From: Anthopleura xanthogrammica
Lineage: Eukaryota > Cnidaria > Anthozoa > Actiniaria > Actiniidae
Assembly (NCBI GenBank): GCA_964019055.1
Contig: OZ025220.1
Coordinates: 8,060,647-8,124,646, forward strand
DNA: 64,000 nt
Direction of reading: 5' to 3'
A model generated the notes under the pieces. The model was given only the letters and a program-made list of their open reading frames with translations, did no database searches and was not told the origin of the DNA. The stretch's first letter is position 1, and each line of letters begins with the position of its first letter. This document shows, one piece after another, positions 24,501 through 36,192 of the stretch. The position numbers and the translations under genes are program-made.

Positions 24501-26385
24501 ATCTCTTTCACAGTAAAGAGTATAAAAACCTAAGAAGGTAGAACGCGCTTTCCACTTGCTATGTTCAATAAAAAAAGACACGACACTGGTACCATTACTG
24601 TCTTTCAGATTTGGATTTGCTCCCATTTCAAGAAGATAACTAGCTAAAGAAAGACTGGATTCATTCATAGCGAAAAACAAAGGAGTTCTGCCATGATGAT
24701 CCCTGGCATCCACTAGGGCACCACCCTCCTCTATCATTATACGGGCTACACAACGGCCTTCATCACCACAACTCACGAAAAACAAAGCAGTTTTTCCATA
24801 ATTATCAGTTATGTTTACATCAGCACCAGCATCAATCAATGCATGAACTACATCTTCTTTACCACCAAAGGTATCCGAAAAAGAAAACAAAGCAGTTTCT
24901 CCCTTTTCATCAATAACATGAACATCGACACCAGCACCAATCAATGCACGAACGATTTCGATCTTGCCATATTCAACAGCAGGAAAAAGAGCAGTCTGGC
25001 CTTTTTTATTAATGATGTTCACTTCAGCACCAGCACCAATCAATGCACGAACGATTTCGATCTTGCCATGTCGAACAGCATTAAACAGAGCAGTCTGGCC
25101 TACTTTATCAATAATGTTCACATCAGCACCAGCATCAATCAATGCACAAGATATATTTTTATTGTCATCTAGAACAGCATAAAACAAAACTGTTTGTTCC
25201 TCTTTGTCAATAACGTTAACATCCACACCAGCTTCAATCAGTGAAAGAAATACATCTTCATAAACGGTCTCCCGCTCACAGATACTGAACAAGGCATTTC
25301 CTTTTTTTGTAATCAACAACATTGACATCAACACCAGCATCAAGCAATGCCCGAACAGCATCTTCGTTAAAATTATCCTGCGCAAGAGCATTAAACAAGG
25401 CGGTTTGCCCATACGTATCAATAACATTGACATCAGCACCAGCATCAAGCAATGCACGAACCACGTATCTTTTGTCGTGCTGAGCAGCATATTCACTTGT
25501 TTCTTCTTCAAAATCAAAAAACGGAAAATATGAAAACTTGTTGTCTTTATCAAAAAAAGCATAAAACAAAGCCGTTTGTCCTTCGAGCTTGTTAATAAAG
25601 TTAACATCTGCACCAGCATCAATCAACGCTTGAACAATATCTTTGTTGCCATATTTAGCAGCACAAAACAAAGGGGTTCTCCTTTCATTATCAGTTATGT
25701 TGATAACAATACCAGCATCAATAAGTACACGAACAGCTCGTGTGTTATCCTGCTGGATAGCATAAAACAAAGCATTTTGTTTTCCCCAGTCAGTTAAGTT
25801 CACATCAGCGCCAGCATCGATCAATGCACGAACCACAATTTCATTATTACTTTGTTGAACGGCATAAAACAAAGCAGTTTTTTCCTCATTATCAGTTAAG
25901 TTCACATCAGCGCCAGCATCGATCAATGCACGAACCACACTTTCATTGTTACTTTGTTTGACAGCATAAAACAAAGCAGTATTCCTGGTATTATCAATCA
26001 CGTTGACATCTGCATCAGCATCAATTAATGCACGAACCACACCTTCATTCTCCCTTAGTTGAACAGCATAAAATAAAGCAGTTTTTCCCTCATTATCGGT
26101 TATGTTGACATCAGCACCAGCATCAATCAATTCACGAACCACACTTTCATTCTCCCTTAGCTGAACAGCTTTAAACAAAGCAGTTTTGTCCTTATTACAA
26201 GTAATGCTGTCATTAGCACCAGCTCTAGACAACACTACCTGTGGGCAACTATTGGTCAAAGCTTCTCCGTTACTCTGAGTGGAATCGTTTGAAGATACTT
26301 CATGCTGGATGTCACACTTGTCAGAGTCCGTTCCACTTTGACTTAAACGATTAGATTCACTCTCGTCCGGGGTTAATGACGTCAT
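21524..26385 (-). CDS. RNase L-like protein: ankyrin repeats, IRE1-type kinase, KEN ribonuclease; two frameshifts
   Basis: A single uninterrupted coding region on one exon. It begins at ATG 26385 (MTSLTPDESES) and ends at TGA 21524. Two places break the frame: the 7-T run at 25302-25308 and the T-rich stretch at about 21745-21765. At each, one surplus base changes the frame, and the total length less two is divisible by three (1619 residues if both are assembly errors). Residues about 50-1150 hold two blocks of ankyrin repeats (ALIDAGADVN, then TALFYAV). A kinase domain follows (about 1220-1480) with SGSFGLVF loop, VAIK lysine, HRDLKPANI, DFG and GTRCWIAPEVL. All catalytic motifs are intact, and the domain is closest in style to IRE1. 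The C-terminus matches the KEN endoribonuclease fold, with FWTKKKK, GKW, FIRNAFAH and PNLVIEVY. These keep the W, R, H and Y positions used for RNA cleavage in RNase L/IRE1; an E stands where RNase L has D661. Vertebrate RNase L, activated by 2-5A, has the same domain order. Confidence 0.85.
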
Positions 26386-26537
26386 ATTGATTCAACCATG
26401 TAATATCTTGCCCCATAACTTGAAAATGTCTGGAGAAAAAAGTCTATTATTAGGCAGACGCTCTGGGGATTAGTTTTTGGAAATAAGGCAAAACTGAGAG
26501 TTGTGGGAACTTGAAAAACAACAGCCCACTTGCATTA

Positions 26538-26558
26538 TGACGTCATTTACTATAAATA
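26538..26558 (+). promoter_or_regulatory. CRE-like octamer next to a TATA box
   Basis: TGACGTCA at 26538-26545 is followed after five bases by TATAAATA (26551-26558), about 155-170 bp upstream of the RNase L-like start codon. The TATA reads best on the plus strand, away from that gene, with CAGTTCATC about 35 bp downstream as a possible start site. No open frame follows on the plus strand, so it may be a relic promoter or act bidirectionally. Confidence 0.3.
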
Positions 26559-26701
26559 CCAGAATCCCTTGCACACTTTCATTTGTTCAGTTCATCAGCA
26601 CCAATTGTCTTACTATTCTCATGAGGAAATACAAATTTGAATAGAAGAAAATAGAATAGAAAGAAAATTCGCGAAGCATCTCGGTAGTGGTAGTAAAATG
26701 A

Positions 26702-27310
26702 CGCCATCATGCAATTAGCCTATTGGCTGTAAAAATAATTAGTGGCTGGAGGGGGTGTAGGTAGGATTCTAAACAAAATCCTCATAAACTTATTGAAAAT
26801 CATGTATTTTTCTGCCTATGGACCGAATGCCAATGTGGCCGCCACTTCAGTATCATATTTTTTTTAATTCATATTTTAGTTGACCATTGCATTAAAATTA
26901 TAGATTAGAATGACATCAACAAAGTTAGAAAGTTTGAGGTAAAACTATTAAATTCTTGAGAAGTTATGAGAAATTTAAAATTGTGGAAAACACCACAACG
27001 AGGCTAGCAAGGCAACAAATCACTGAACACATACAAATCTCTGTAATTTTGATTCCAAATAGCTTCACTTGAATTCTATTTATAGCAAAGAAACTCCCCC
27101 CCCCCCCCCCCCAAAAAAAACATATCTCTGCTTGCTTTTTCTGATGGTGGTACTTATTTTTTAAGATTAGGTTTTTATTTCTGAAAGTCAATGCCATCAT
27201 GCATTATTGGCCTATTGGCTGTAAAACAATTAGTGGCTGGAGAGGGTGGAGGGAGGATTTTAAACAAAATCCTCATAAACTTATTAAAAAAATATGCATT
27301 TTCTGCCTAA
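26702..27310. mobile_element. Palindrome-ended element D bracketed by 117-bp direct repeats
   Basis: The central 26819-27200 segment is a reversed relative of the MITE at 47612-47991 (both contain GACCGAATGCCAAT and a block reading AAATAGCTTCACTTGAATTC in this orientation). Either side, 26702-26818 and 27192-27310 are direct repeats (CCTATTGGCTGTAAAA, then AACAAAATCCTCATAAACTT). The whole looks like a composite. Poly-C run at 27097-27113. Confidence 0.7.
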
Positions 27311-28500
27311 ATTTTTTTGTTAGGAATGTATCATAATTTTGTTGGGCATGCACTTAAATTTATGCAGAATCCCTTATAAATTTTAGGATTACAGGGCGAT
27401 ATAAGACATAATTCAGTACAGCATAAAGTGAAAATAGTCGAATGGTGAAATATTTCAATCTTGATTTGAGTGTTGCACCTTTAAGTTAAGGTTGATACTT
27501 TCAATATGTTAATGACTGTGACATCATTTAAGACATTTGAATGTAGTTGTGTTGTGAAAAGTAATATTAAATACTGGCCATTATGAGAAAACAAATAACA
27601 ATAACCATTATGTAAACCATGAGTAAAATAATTATGCTTTCTAAATCTGCTTACAACAAGTGTGAACCAGGTAAATTGTGTATACCATATTTAATATTTA
27701 ATAATTATTTTATAATTAGCCTTAAATGACGTCACCATCAAAAATATTAGAAGTATAAAGTAAAGCTTTATGACTTAAAGACACACACAGGCATTCAACT
27801 ATTCAATAGTGAAAGTACTGAATATGCACTTTAATCTTTTTCTATCATTGCATTTTTCTTTAGACCTGTACATGTATGCTTGCTGAAGACTTCATTGCTA
27901 ACTGAGATTTTGTCTTTAAAAAATTCATTAAAAATTTCATTTTCGCATTGCATCATTATAAAGGTTAGACCCATTGTCTGAGTAAATGATCTGAGTAAAG
28001 GTAGTGGTGCATCAAATTCCAAATTTAGCAATCATGGTTTGAAATATATTCATATTTGAAAACACCACAATGACTACATTTAATATTTTTGTTTTGAATA
28101 ACCAATATCTCAGGTGTTCTTTCTTTATCATTCTGAATTTTCTATGCCATTTTTACATGCAATCTGATGTCAGCAAAATCCTAGTTCTTAAAATTTCTTA
28201 AAATATTTTTGAGACATCATCACTTTCAATCTCCATTTACTCCACTTTTTAATTGAACAACTAAATAAAGAGGTTTTAAAATATGAAAATTGGTTCATTT
28301 ACCAAGATTTGGGTCTTCTGTTTAAATGTTTATATTATTCTTTTGAGAATTATTGACATATTACAAATTGACATTGAAACAAAAAATTGTATAAATAAAT
28401 AAAATATTACATAGAAATAGAAATTATACTAATTAATAAAAGAGTATTTTAATTTCTATGTAATTAATTAAATAATACTGATTTATTAATTAATTTATGC
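27311..28500. other. AT-rich spacer, no gene seen
   Basis: I see no open frame with coding character, no splice-linked exons and no clear repeat in this 1.2 kb. Confidence 0.6.
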
Positions 28501-28510
28501 TTTTTTGACG

Positions 28511-28673
28511 AACTGACTGACTGACACACTGACTGACACACTGACTGACAGACTGACTGACACACTGACTGACACACTGACTGACACACTGACTGACACA
28601 CTGACTGACACACTGACTGACACACTGACTGACAGACTGACTGACACACTGACTGACTGAATGACTGACTGAC
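28511..28673. repeat. 12-bp minisatellite (CTGACTGACACA)n
   Basis: About 13 units with occasional CACA to GACA changes. It yields spurious Cys/Val/Ser/Gln-rich frames. Confidence 0.93.
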
Positions 28674-29410
28674 CAACTCCCTCCCCTTATAATAGCAAAG
28701 TGCACAGTTACTATTAATAGGCCAAAACTCAAACAAACAAACCAAAACTGAATCTCAAGGGATTCGTAAATATTCATTTTCTTTTGTTTTGAATGGAAAA
28801 ATGCTAAAAATAAATTATAAACTCAGACAAACCTGAATTCTGATGTTATCTGTGCACTTCGCGATTCAAAACACAGATTTTAATTCAATTAATATAAAAA
28901 ATAAAGAATTAATTTCTAGTCTCCTCCCACTTGCTCCCCCCTCCAATCCACAAATACACACACGCATTATCAGATAAAAGGTTATACTCTTGTTAAATAG
29001 AGAATGAAGCCACAGTGTGGATTCAAAAACTCTAATTGCCCTATTTCACTATAATTTCACAGCTTGTTTATGAGGGAGGGGGGATGGTGAAGAACAACAA
29101 TAATTGGCTACACAGTAATTGGCTACCCGCTGTTGTGGTTCCCAACCGTCTCACTGACTTTGTGATGGTGAAGCAAATAAAATAAAATAATTAACAATAA
29201 AAATTTGGACTAATGTTACTCTGCAGCTGAATTGATAGCTCTAATATGCATGTCTAGTTTTCGAAGATTTTATAAACAAGTGTTTATCCTACAATATTTA
29301 CAGTATTTGCTGGATAATATTCCTCTTTTGAAATCTAAAAAATACAATTTTTCACTTTTTGTGTGTGTGTGTTGTTGCTGTTTTATCCCCTATGACTGTT
29401 TTCATGTGAC
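28674..29410. other. AT-rich spacer, no gene seen
   Basis: Contains a short inverted-repeat remnant (AATTGCCCTATTTCACTATA at about 29034) that recurs at 9935 and 13690. No coding signal. Confidence 0.55.
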
Positions 29411-29419
29411 AACACAATG

Positions 29420-31266
29420 AAAAGGCTAGGGGCAATTAAACAATAATAATAAGATAAAATACTCATCTTATAGGGATTAGAGTGCTACTATAAATGAAAC
29501 CAAACCCTTTGTTCTCACTGATTGTTTTCATAGCTAGGGGCATTTAAACAATAATAATAAGATAAAATACTCATCTTATAGGGATTAGAGTGCTACTATA
29601 AATGAAATCAAACCCTTTGTTCTCACTGATTGTTTTCATAGCTAGGGGCATTTAAACAATAATAATAAGATAAAATACTCATCTTATAGGGATTAGAGTG
29701 CTACTATAAATGAAACCAAACCCTTTGTTCTCACTGATTGTTTTCATAGCTAGGGGCATTTAAACAATAATAATAAGATAAAATACTCATCTTATAGGGA
29801 TTAGAGTGCTACTATAAATGAAACCAAACCCTTTGTTCTCACTGATTGTTTTCATAGCTAGGGGCATTTAAACAATAATAATAAGATAAAATACTCATCT
29901 TATAGGGATTAGAGTGCTACTATAAATAAAACCAAACCCTTTGTTCTCACTGATTGTTTTCATAGCTACTCTGGGCAATTAAACAATAATAATAAGATAA
30001 AATACTCATCTTCTAGGGATTAGAGTGCTACTATAAATGAAATCAAACCCTTTGTTCTCACTGATTGTTTTCATAGCTAGGGGCATTTAAACAATAATAA
30101 TAAGATAAAATACTCATCTTATAGGGATTAGAGTGCTACTATAAATGAAACCAAACCCTTTGTTCTCACTGATTGTTTTCATAGCTAGGGGCATTTAAAC
30201 AATAATAATAAGATAAAATACTCATCTTATAGGGATTAGAGTGCTACTATAAATGAAATCAAACCCTTTGTTCTCACTGATTGTTTTCATAGCTAGGGGC
30301 ATTTAAACAATAATAATAAGATAAAATACTCATCTTCTAGATCTAGGGATTAGAGTGCTACTATAAATGAAATCAAACCCTTTGTTCTCACTGATTGTTT
30401 TCATAGCTACTCTGGGCAATTAAACAATAATAATAAGATAAAATACTCATCTTATAGGGATTAGAGTGCTACTATAAATGAAACCAAACCCTTTGTTCTC
30501 ACTGATTGTTTTCATAGCTAGGGGCATTTAAACAATAATAATAAGATAAAATACTCATCTTCTAGGGATTAGAGTGCTACTATAAATAAAACCAAACCCT
30601 TTGTTCTCACTGATTGTTTTCATAGCTAGGGGCATTTAAACAATAATAATAAGATAAAATACTCATCTTCTAGATCTAGGGATTAGAGTGCTACTATAAA
30701 TGAAATCAAACCCTTTGTTCTCACTGATTGTTTTCATAGCTAGGGGCATTTAAACAATAATAATAAGATAAAATACTCATCTTCTAGGGATTAGAGTGCT
30801 ACTATAAATGAAATCAAACCCTTTGTTCTCACTGATTGTTTTCATAGCTAGGGGCATTTAAACAATAATAATAAGATAAAATACTCATCTTATAGGGATT
30901 AGAGTGCTACTATAAATGAAATCAAACCCTTTGTTCTCACTGATTGTTTTCATAGCTAGGGGCATTTAAACAATAATAATAAGATAAAATACTCATCTTC
31001 TAGGGATTAGAGTGCTACTATAAATGAAATCAAACCCTTTGTTCTCACTGATTGTTTTCATAGCTAGGGGCATTTAAACAATAATAATAAGATAAAATAC
31101 TCATCTTCTAGGGATTAGAGTGCTACTATAAATGAAATCAAACCCTTTGTTCTCACTGATTGTTTTCATAGCTAGGGGCATTTAAACAGTAATAATAAGA
31201 TAAAACAATACTCAACTTTTAGGGATTACAGTGCTACTATAAATGAAACCAAACCCTTTGTTCTCA
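29420..31266. repeat. 108-bp tandem array, about 17 units
   Basis: Unit: GCTAGGGGCATTTAAACAAT, then AATAATAAGATAAAATACTC, a GGGATTAGAGTGCTACTATA block and ending CCCTTTGTTCTCACTGATTG. Variants (CTTATAGGG/CTTCTAGGG, GAAACC/GAAATC, and an inserted TCTAGATC) alternate along the array, indicating local unit spreading. The last unit ends exactly where a LINE coding region begins. Confidence 0.95.
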
Positions 31267-32059
31267 CTGATTTTGGGTCTGTATTAGGCCCCCTTCTATT
31301 TCTTATTTACATTAATGATTTTTATAGATGTAGTGATGCATTAGATTTCCATATCTTTGCTGATGATACCAATTTGTTCTACTCTAACAGCAACCTACTT
31401 GCCCTAGAATCTTGTATCAATGAAAACCTTAGTCACGTGTCAAACTGGCTTATTGCTAACAAGCTTTCACTTAACATAGACAAAACAAATTTTATTATCT
31501 TTCACCCACCTCAAAAAGCCACTAGTTATGCAATTAGATTATATATTAACAATAAAACAATTAAGAAGGAAATGTATATTAAATATCTAGGTATTTATAT
31601 TGACTCCCATTTAAATTGGAAATACCAAATTCTTCATATTTCTAAAAAAATTAAACGATGTGTAGGTATTCTCTCAAAAATCAGGCATTTTGTAAACATA
31701 TTAATTCTTACAATGTTGTATTATATGTTAGTATATCCCTTCTTATCTTTCTCAGTTGTAACTTGGGGGAACACCTACACAACTACTCTAAGACCACTTC
31801 TTGTTCTTCAAAAAAAAGCAATTAGGCTAATGACCTTTTCTGATTTTAGAGCCCACTCTAGTCCACTGTTATATAAATTGAGACTCCTAAAATTTCCTGA
31901 CTTAATCTTTTTAAACAATGCATTGTTTATCTATGATTTTCATTTAGGTAGTTTGCCATCAGTTTTCAATGATTTTTTTGTATCTATCAACAAAATACAT
32001 GGTAATAACACTAGACTTGCCAGCAAAAAAGCATACTATTTGCCAAAGATAAGAACTAA

Positions 32060-33402
32060 CTAGACGCTCTTGGAGCGTTCACTGGGTTGCCTGTGCGAGA
32101 GCTCGCCCACTCACCAATCCTATATACTCTATTAGTAAAATTCTACTACTATACTATTGCAAATCCTGCATTCTGATTGGCTAACGTACTCACTATCTAT
32201 CAGCCGATAGATAGTGGGTAGAGAAAGCCGGACTTGTTTTGAAAAAATGGCGGCTTTTCCTTCGCGCTTTTGTGAAGTTTAGTTTAGTTTAGTATAGTAT
32301 AGTTTAGTTGAGATTTTTACTAAACAATTAGAAGACTCACTCTCGATTTCTATCGGCTTTGATAGTTGACTCGGGGCCGGAGCCCCTCGTCAACTATCAG
32401 CCGATAGAAATCTCGAGTTCGTCTTCTAATTGTTAATTATTTCTTACCAAAGTGTTCCTTTTGGGTTCAAAGTCCCCCTTTATTAAAAACATTTCAAATT
32501 CTAGTAAGACATTAGTGTTGTGTTACTGACTTGTCAACGCATATTATATTTCTACTTGACCTACTAGAGTACCTTTCAAGACTAGCTGATGAAATAAACA
32601 TATCTATTTCAGTATCGAAACTGTTCGCTGCAAAACAAACGTTTTATCAATGTAAATACTCTTAGCCAAAATGTGTTTAACTGGTCATTTGTTTTTCCCT
32701 CAGTTTTTGTTTTCTGTATTTTCATAAATGGAAATATTCAACAAGGAGTCTTGGCAGTTCGCTTTCTTGTAGATCACTATCAGCTCGTCTGACTTCTACA
32801 AGTTCTTGGAGTCAGCTTTCATCAAAGCTTTGTTTGTCACTCGTTTTGTAGTTTGTCTCTTGTTCTGTAGTTTGTCTCAGTATATTTTTTTGTATCTGAG
32901 ATCTGGTAAGATCTAGCTTGATCATAGCTAGGTAGTTTATAGATTCTCTTAGTCTATTTTGACTAGTTTGTCTAGTTCTACGATTCTCATACCGGAGTTT
33001 GCTCATAGATTCTCAAAGATAGCTCACAGATTCTCAGGCTTCTCTCTTTGAGTATGTGGACCAACCCGTTCCAAAATCGCTCAATAACATCTTTTAGTGT
33101 GTGTCTACCACGTACGGTGTGTGTGTTTTAGTAAGTAGTTTAAGCGTAGCGTTAAAAAACCTAAAGACAATAGTACGCAACATGCCTACAGACAAGCTAG
33201 TACTTCACGAACCCTGAACGAATGAATTAATGGTGACACAACACTAAAAACTATAAATACATCGATGTCGTGTGGCAACTTCATTGGACATTGGACATTG
33301 TTTACAAGTTCTCGACCAATCATGACGTGTGAAATTATGGTATACCTGACGCCCGAAAAACGCTTCTCATTTTAAGACTGGTTTGCTACCATAGCAACCC
33401 AG
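32060..33402. mobile_element. 1343-bp insertion in the LINE with TAA target duplication
   Basis: Flanked by TAA at 32057-32059 and 33403-33405. Removing it with one TAA restores the LINE frame (AGAAC-TAA-TTATGG). CTGGGTTGC occurs near the left end (about 32083) and, inverted, at the right end (GCAACCCAG). A TAA duplication fits PIF/Harbinger-type elements, but no transposase is present, so it would be non-autonomous. Confidence 0.75.
32318..32437. repeat. Near-perfect hairpin, about 55-bp arms
   Basis: AACAATTAGAAGACTCACTC on the left pairs with GAGTTCGTCTTCTAATTGTT on the right; the loop region GGGGCCGGAGCCCC is itself palindromic. The hairpin lies inside the 1343-bp insertion and is probably a separate foldback. 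Confidence 0.82.
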
Positions 33403-34806
33403 TAATTATGGCAAATTTAACATTCGTTTTCTAGGCGTTAAAATTTGGAATTCCATCCAGGATGAATATAAATCAAAGTCCCACTCCTGTTTCAAGAAGC
33501 TTCTATTTAAATCACTCTTGGAAAAATATAACGATTAGCTATCGTTTTTCACATATTGAATTGAATCAATTTTCCCTCTCATTTACAAATTATTCTTTAA
33601 TAGTTTTTCCCTTATGTGTGTGTGTGTGTTTATTTTGTTACCTCGTTTCAGTCTTCGTGTGTGTGTGTTTTTTTCTCTGGCAGTTTGTCCAGTTAAATCC
33701 ATGTATTTTGTTGTTGTAATTATATATATTTCCTTAGAACTATACATTTCCTTCTATAATTTTCCGTTTTGACCCAGCCATTTAGCTCGACTAGCCCTGC
33801 TATTTCTAAATGGCTGGCGCCCATCTATTTTTATAAAATTATCTTTTAAATTCTGTTATATTGTAAAATAAGGAGTGCCAAATAAAGATGTTTGTTTGTT
33901 TGTTTGTTTGTTGTGATTATTTTCATAGCCGCTATGTTGGATGAATTTAACAAATTAAGTATCTTACCTACCTTTTAACGATGTTCTTGTATTATATGGG
34001 TTTCCTCAACAGACTCGAAAACTTCATTCCAATCGTGCTTCAACAAAAATGGCATACTCGACGGATTTCATGAAAAACTCCCAGTTTTCTTGGTTTTTAT
34101 GCTCCTCGAAGAAAATAAAAGGCTTCTGGCCTCATATGGTAGTCAAATTGTGTCGATAAACATTGTATTCTTGGTTAGAAAACAGTCTATAAGAGCGGAA
34201 AAAAGCCGAAGCGAAGCACTTAAACTTTTTCCTGTTCAAGCTTTACATGTTGTTTTGCATAGATCTGGTCGTTTTGCATATCATCACGTGACCACAGGCA
34301 ACCCATAACTAATTTGCCCCCTGTTTTCCCGCTCTTTCGCAATAGGTAATGTGCATGAAAGCTCACAAAGCACTCTGGGAAAGTGAGTTCTTTAAAAATG
34401 TAACAGGGAAATCAAAGGAACTATCAGAAAAAAACACTCTGTTATTTTCGTCTGCTGAAATCCTTTTATTTCCATAGAAAATGTCGAAGGAAAAATTATA
34501 AGATGGATTTTTAGAGGGGCCAAAATAGCGTAAGAACTCACTTTTCCATCATGCTTTGTGCTAAAATTTCGAGCTCATGCACATTTGCTATTGCCCACTA
34601 CGAAGTGATCAAAACTCAACTACTAGTGAGAGTCCTCTTTCAAATGTTCAAGATTTCTTCGTCCTAAAGACGAATCACAGCTGTATTGACCATTCAAGCT
34701 TCGCACCTGCCATCAACACCCGCTCCTCTAAAAAATACCCCAGGGAGACTAAGTTCGAATTCTTGGAGTCAGATATCCGCCAAAGTGAAGAAACTTTTTA
34801 TCTTCT

Positions 34807-35690
34807 GCTTCTAGCTTATGTTTAGCCAGAGATATTCGAGATTATCTTTAGCTTAGGCTTTCCGTACCCGCGAAGCCAATAAAGCAATGTATGGCCATCA
34901 AACAGGATTTTTAGGCATTTTTTCCGTGACTCGATAGTTACTCAAAATTTTGATTTTCTTGACCGTTTTGATTTCCAAGAAATAATTTTGATGTGCGAAA
35001 GAAAATAGTTGCATTTTTAACTGACCCCCTGTAAGGTCTCCCTGTGTCCTGGTCCACAAGAGATGTGGCAGACATTGGTCGCTCGTTCCACCTATTAAAA
35101 TTAATAGGCCGCAATCCTACTTCTTCAGGAATGATATCACCAAACTATATATCTCGACAGGATGCCAGAGGTCCAAAGTGGATGAAACTCTTTACCTTAC
35201 GAGTTCTAGCTTATGTTTAGCCAGAGATATTCGAGATTCTTTTTAGCTTTAACTTCCCGTACCAGGAAAGCCAATTATAAAGAAATGTATGGCCATCAAA
35301 CAGGATTTTTGGGTATTTTTTCCGTGACTCGATATTTAATCAAAAACTTTATTTTCTTAACCGTTTTCAATATAATATTGATTTTTAAGAAGTAATTTTG
35401 AGGTGCGAATGATGAAGGTGCGATTTTTGTCTGACTCCCTCGTGGGTCCCCCTGTGTCCTGCATTTCAAGAAATGTGGCAGACAATGGTCGCTAGTGTTA
35501 CATAATTAGGCCTAAATCCTACTTCTTCGTCAATGATATCACCAAATTATATATCTGGACAGGATGCCAGAGGTCCAAAGTGGATGAAACTCCTTAGGCC
35601 TTACCTTAGGCTTCTAGCTTATGTTTAGCCAGAGCTATTCGAGATTTTCTACAGCTTAGTCTTCCCGTACCCGCATGGCCAATTATAATA
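34807..35690. repeat. Tandem repeat, unit about 400 bp, two and a bit copies
   Basis: CTAGCTTATGTTTAGCCAGA recurs at 34812, 35207 and 35614 (spacing 395 and 407). Units share CCATCAAACAGGATTTTT and ATGTGGCAGACA. No coding capacity. Confidence 0.85.
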
Positions 35691-35904
35691 TAAATCTTCG
35701 TCAAACTGAATGCATAATTTTTGTGGAAATTCGGCTATCAAGATATAGAGTGGAGGTATAGTTTACACAGGCTGCTGAAGCCTTTCTTGCTAGTCTTGTT
35801 ATAGTATACCTGTTTACGTTGATAAAAAAGTATATGAAAATTTCTCAAATTTATTCTTTGTTTTGAAAATAAATAAATTCTTGAAATTTTTTTTATATAT
35901 GACT

Positions 35905-36035
35905 CGTGGTTGACTCGTGACTCGTACTTGACTCAGGCTTTAACTTGACTCTTTCCACGGGACGACCGTCTCTGTTTGACTCGTGACTCGTACTTGACTC
36001 GGGCTCGAACCTGACTCATTCCACGGGACAACTCG
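35905..36035. repeat. GACTCGTGACTCGTACTTGA direct repeat
   Basis: A block of about 70 bp is repeated twice (CTCGTGACTCGTACTTGACTC ... CCACGGGACGAC / CCACGGGACAAC), ending about 160 bp before the first nuclease-like gene. Confidence 0.8.
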
Positions 36036-36192
36036 CGTGACCTCCCTCTGACGGATACCGATCATTTTTCGAGAAGATGATAGCTGTGATAGAATTTCGG
36101 TCGTCTGTCATGAGAATAAATAACATCTTCTGCTAGCTAGATAAACAGTTATTCATCTCATCTAATCAATTCGCTTCAGAATTGAAAATAAC

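Larger units (their letters stand above)
31275..33912 (+). pseudogene. 5'-truncated LINE with reverse transcriptase, split by an insertion
   Basis: The frame starts inside the RT domain at GSVLGPLLFLIYINDF and has the FADDTNLF catalytic motif, NKLSLNIDKTNFIIF and KYLGIYIDSHLNWKYQ blocks. It runs open to 32059, is interrupted by 32060-33402, and resumes at 33406 in a frame that continues YGKFNIRFLGVKIWNSI to a stop at about 33537. The 3' end carries AATAAAGATG and a (TTTG)n tail at 33890-33912. The endonuclease and the first half of RT are missing. The RT remnant has no internal stop apart from the insertion, so it is young. Confidence 0.88.

Noticed and set aside
25310..25622. N-terminal part of the longer kinase frame (MMLVQMLTLL)
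   Set aside because: It is an out-of-frame reading of ankyrin DNA; the true frame there belongs to the upstream part of the same gene.
28464..28777. Cys-Gln-Ser-Val repeat frames
   Set aside because: Frames of the 12-bp minisatellite.
28511..31266. CRISPR-like array of regular repeats
   Set aside because: Repeats are tandem without unique spacers and lie in a eukaryotic genome; they are minisatellites.
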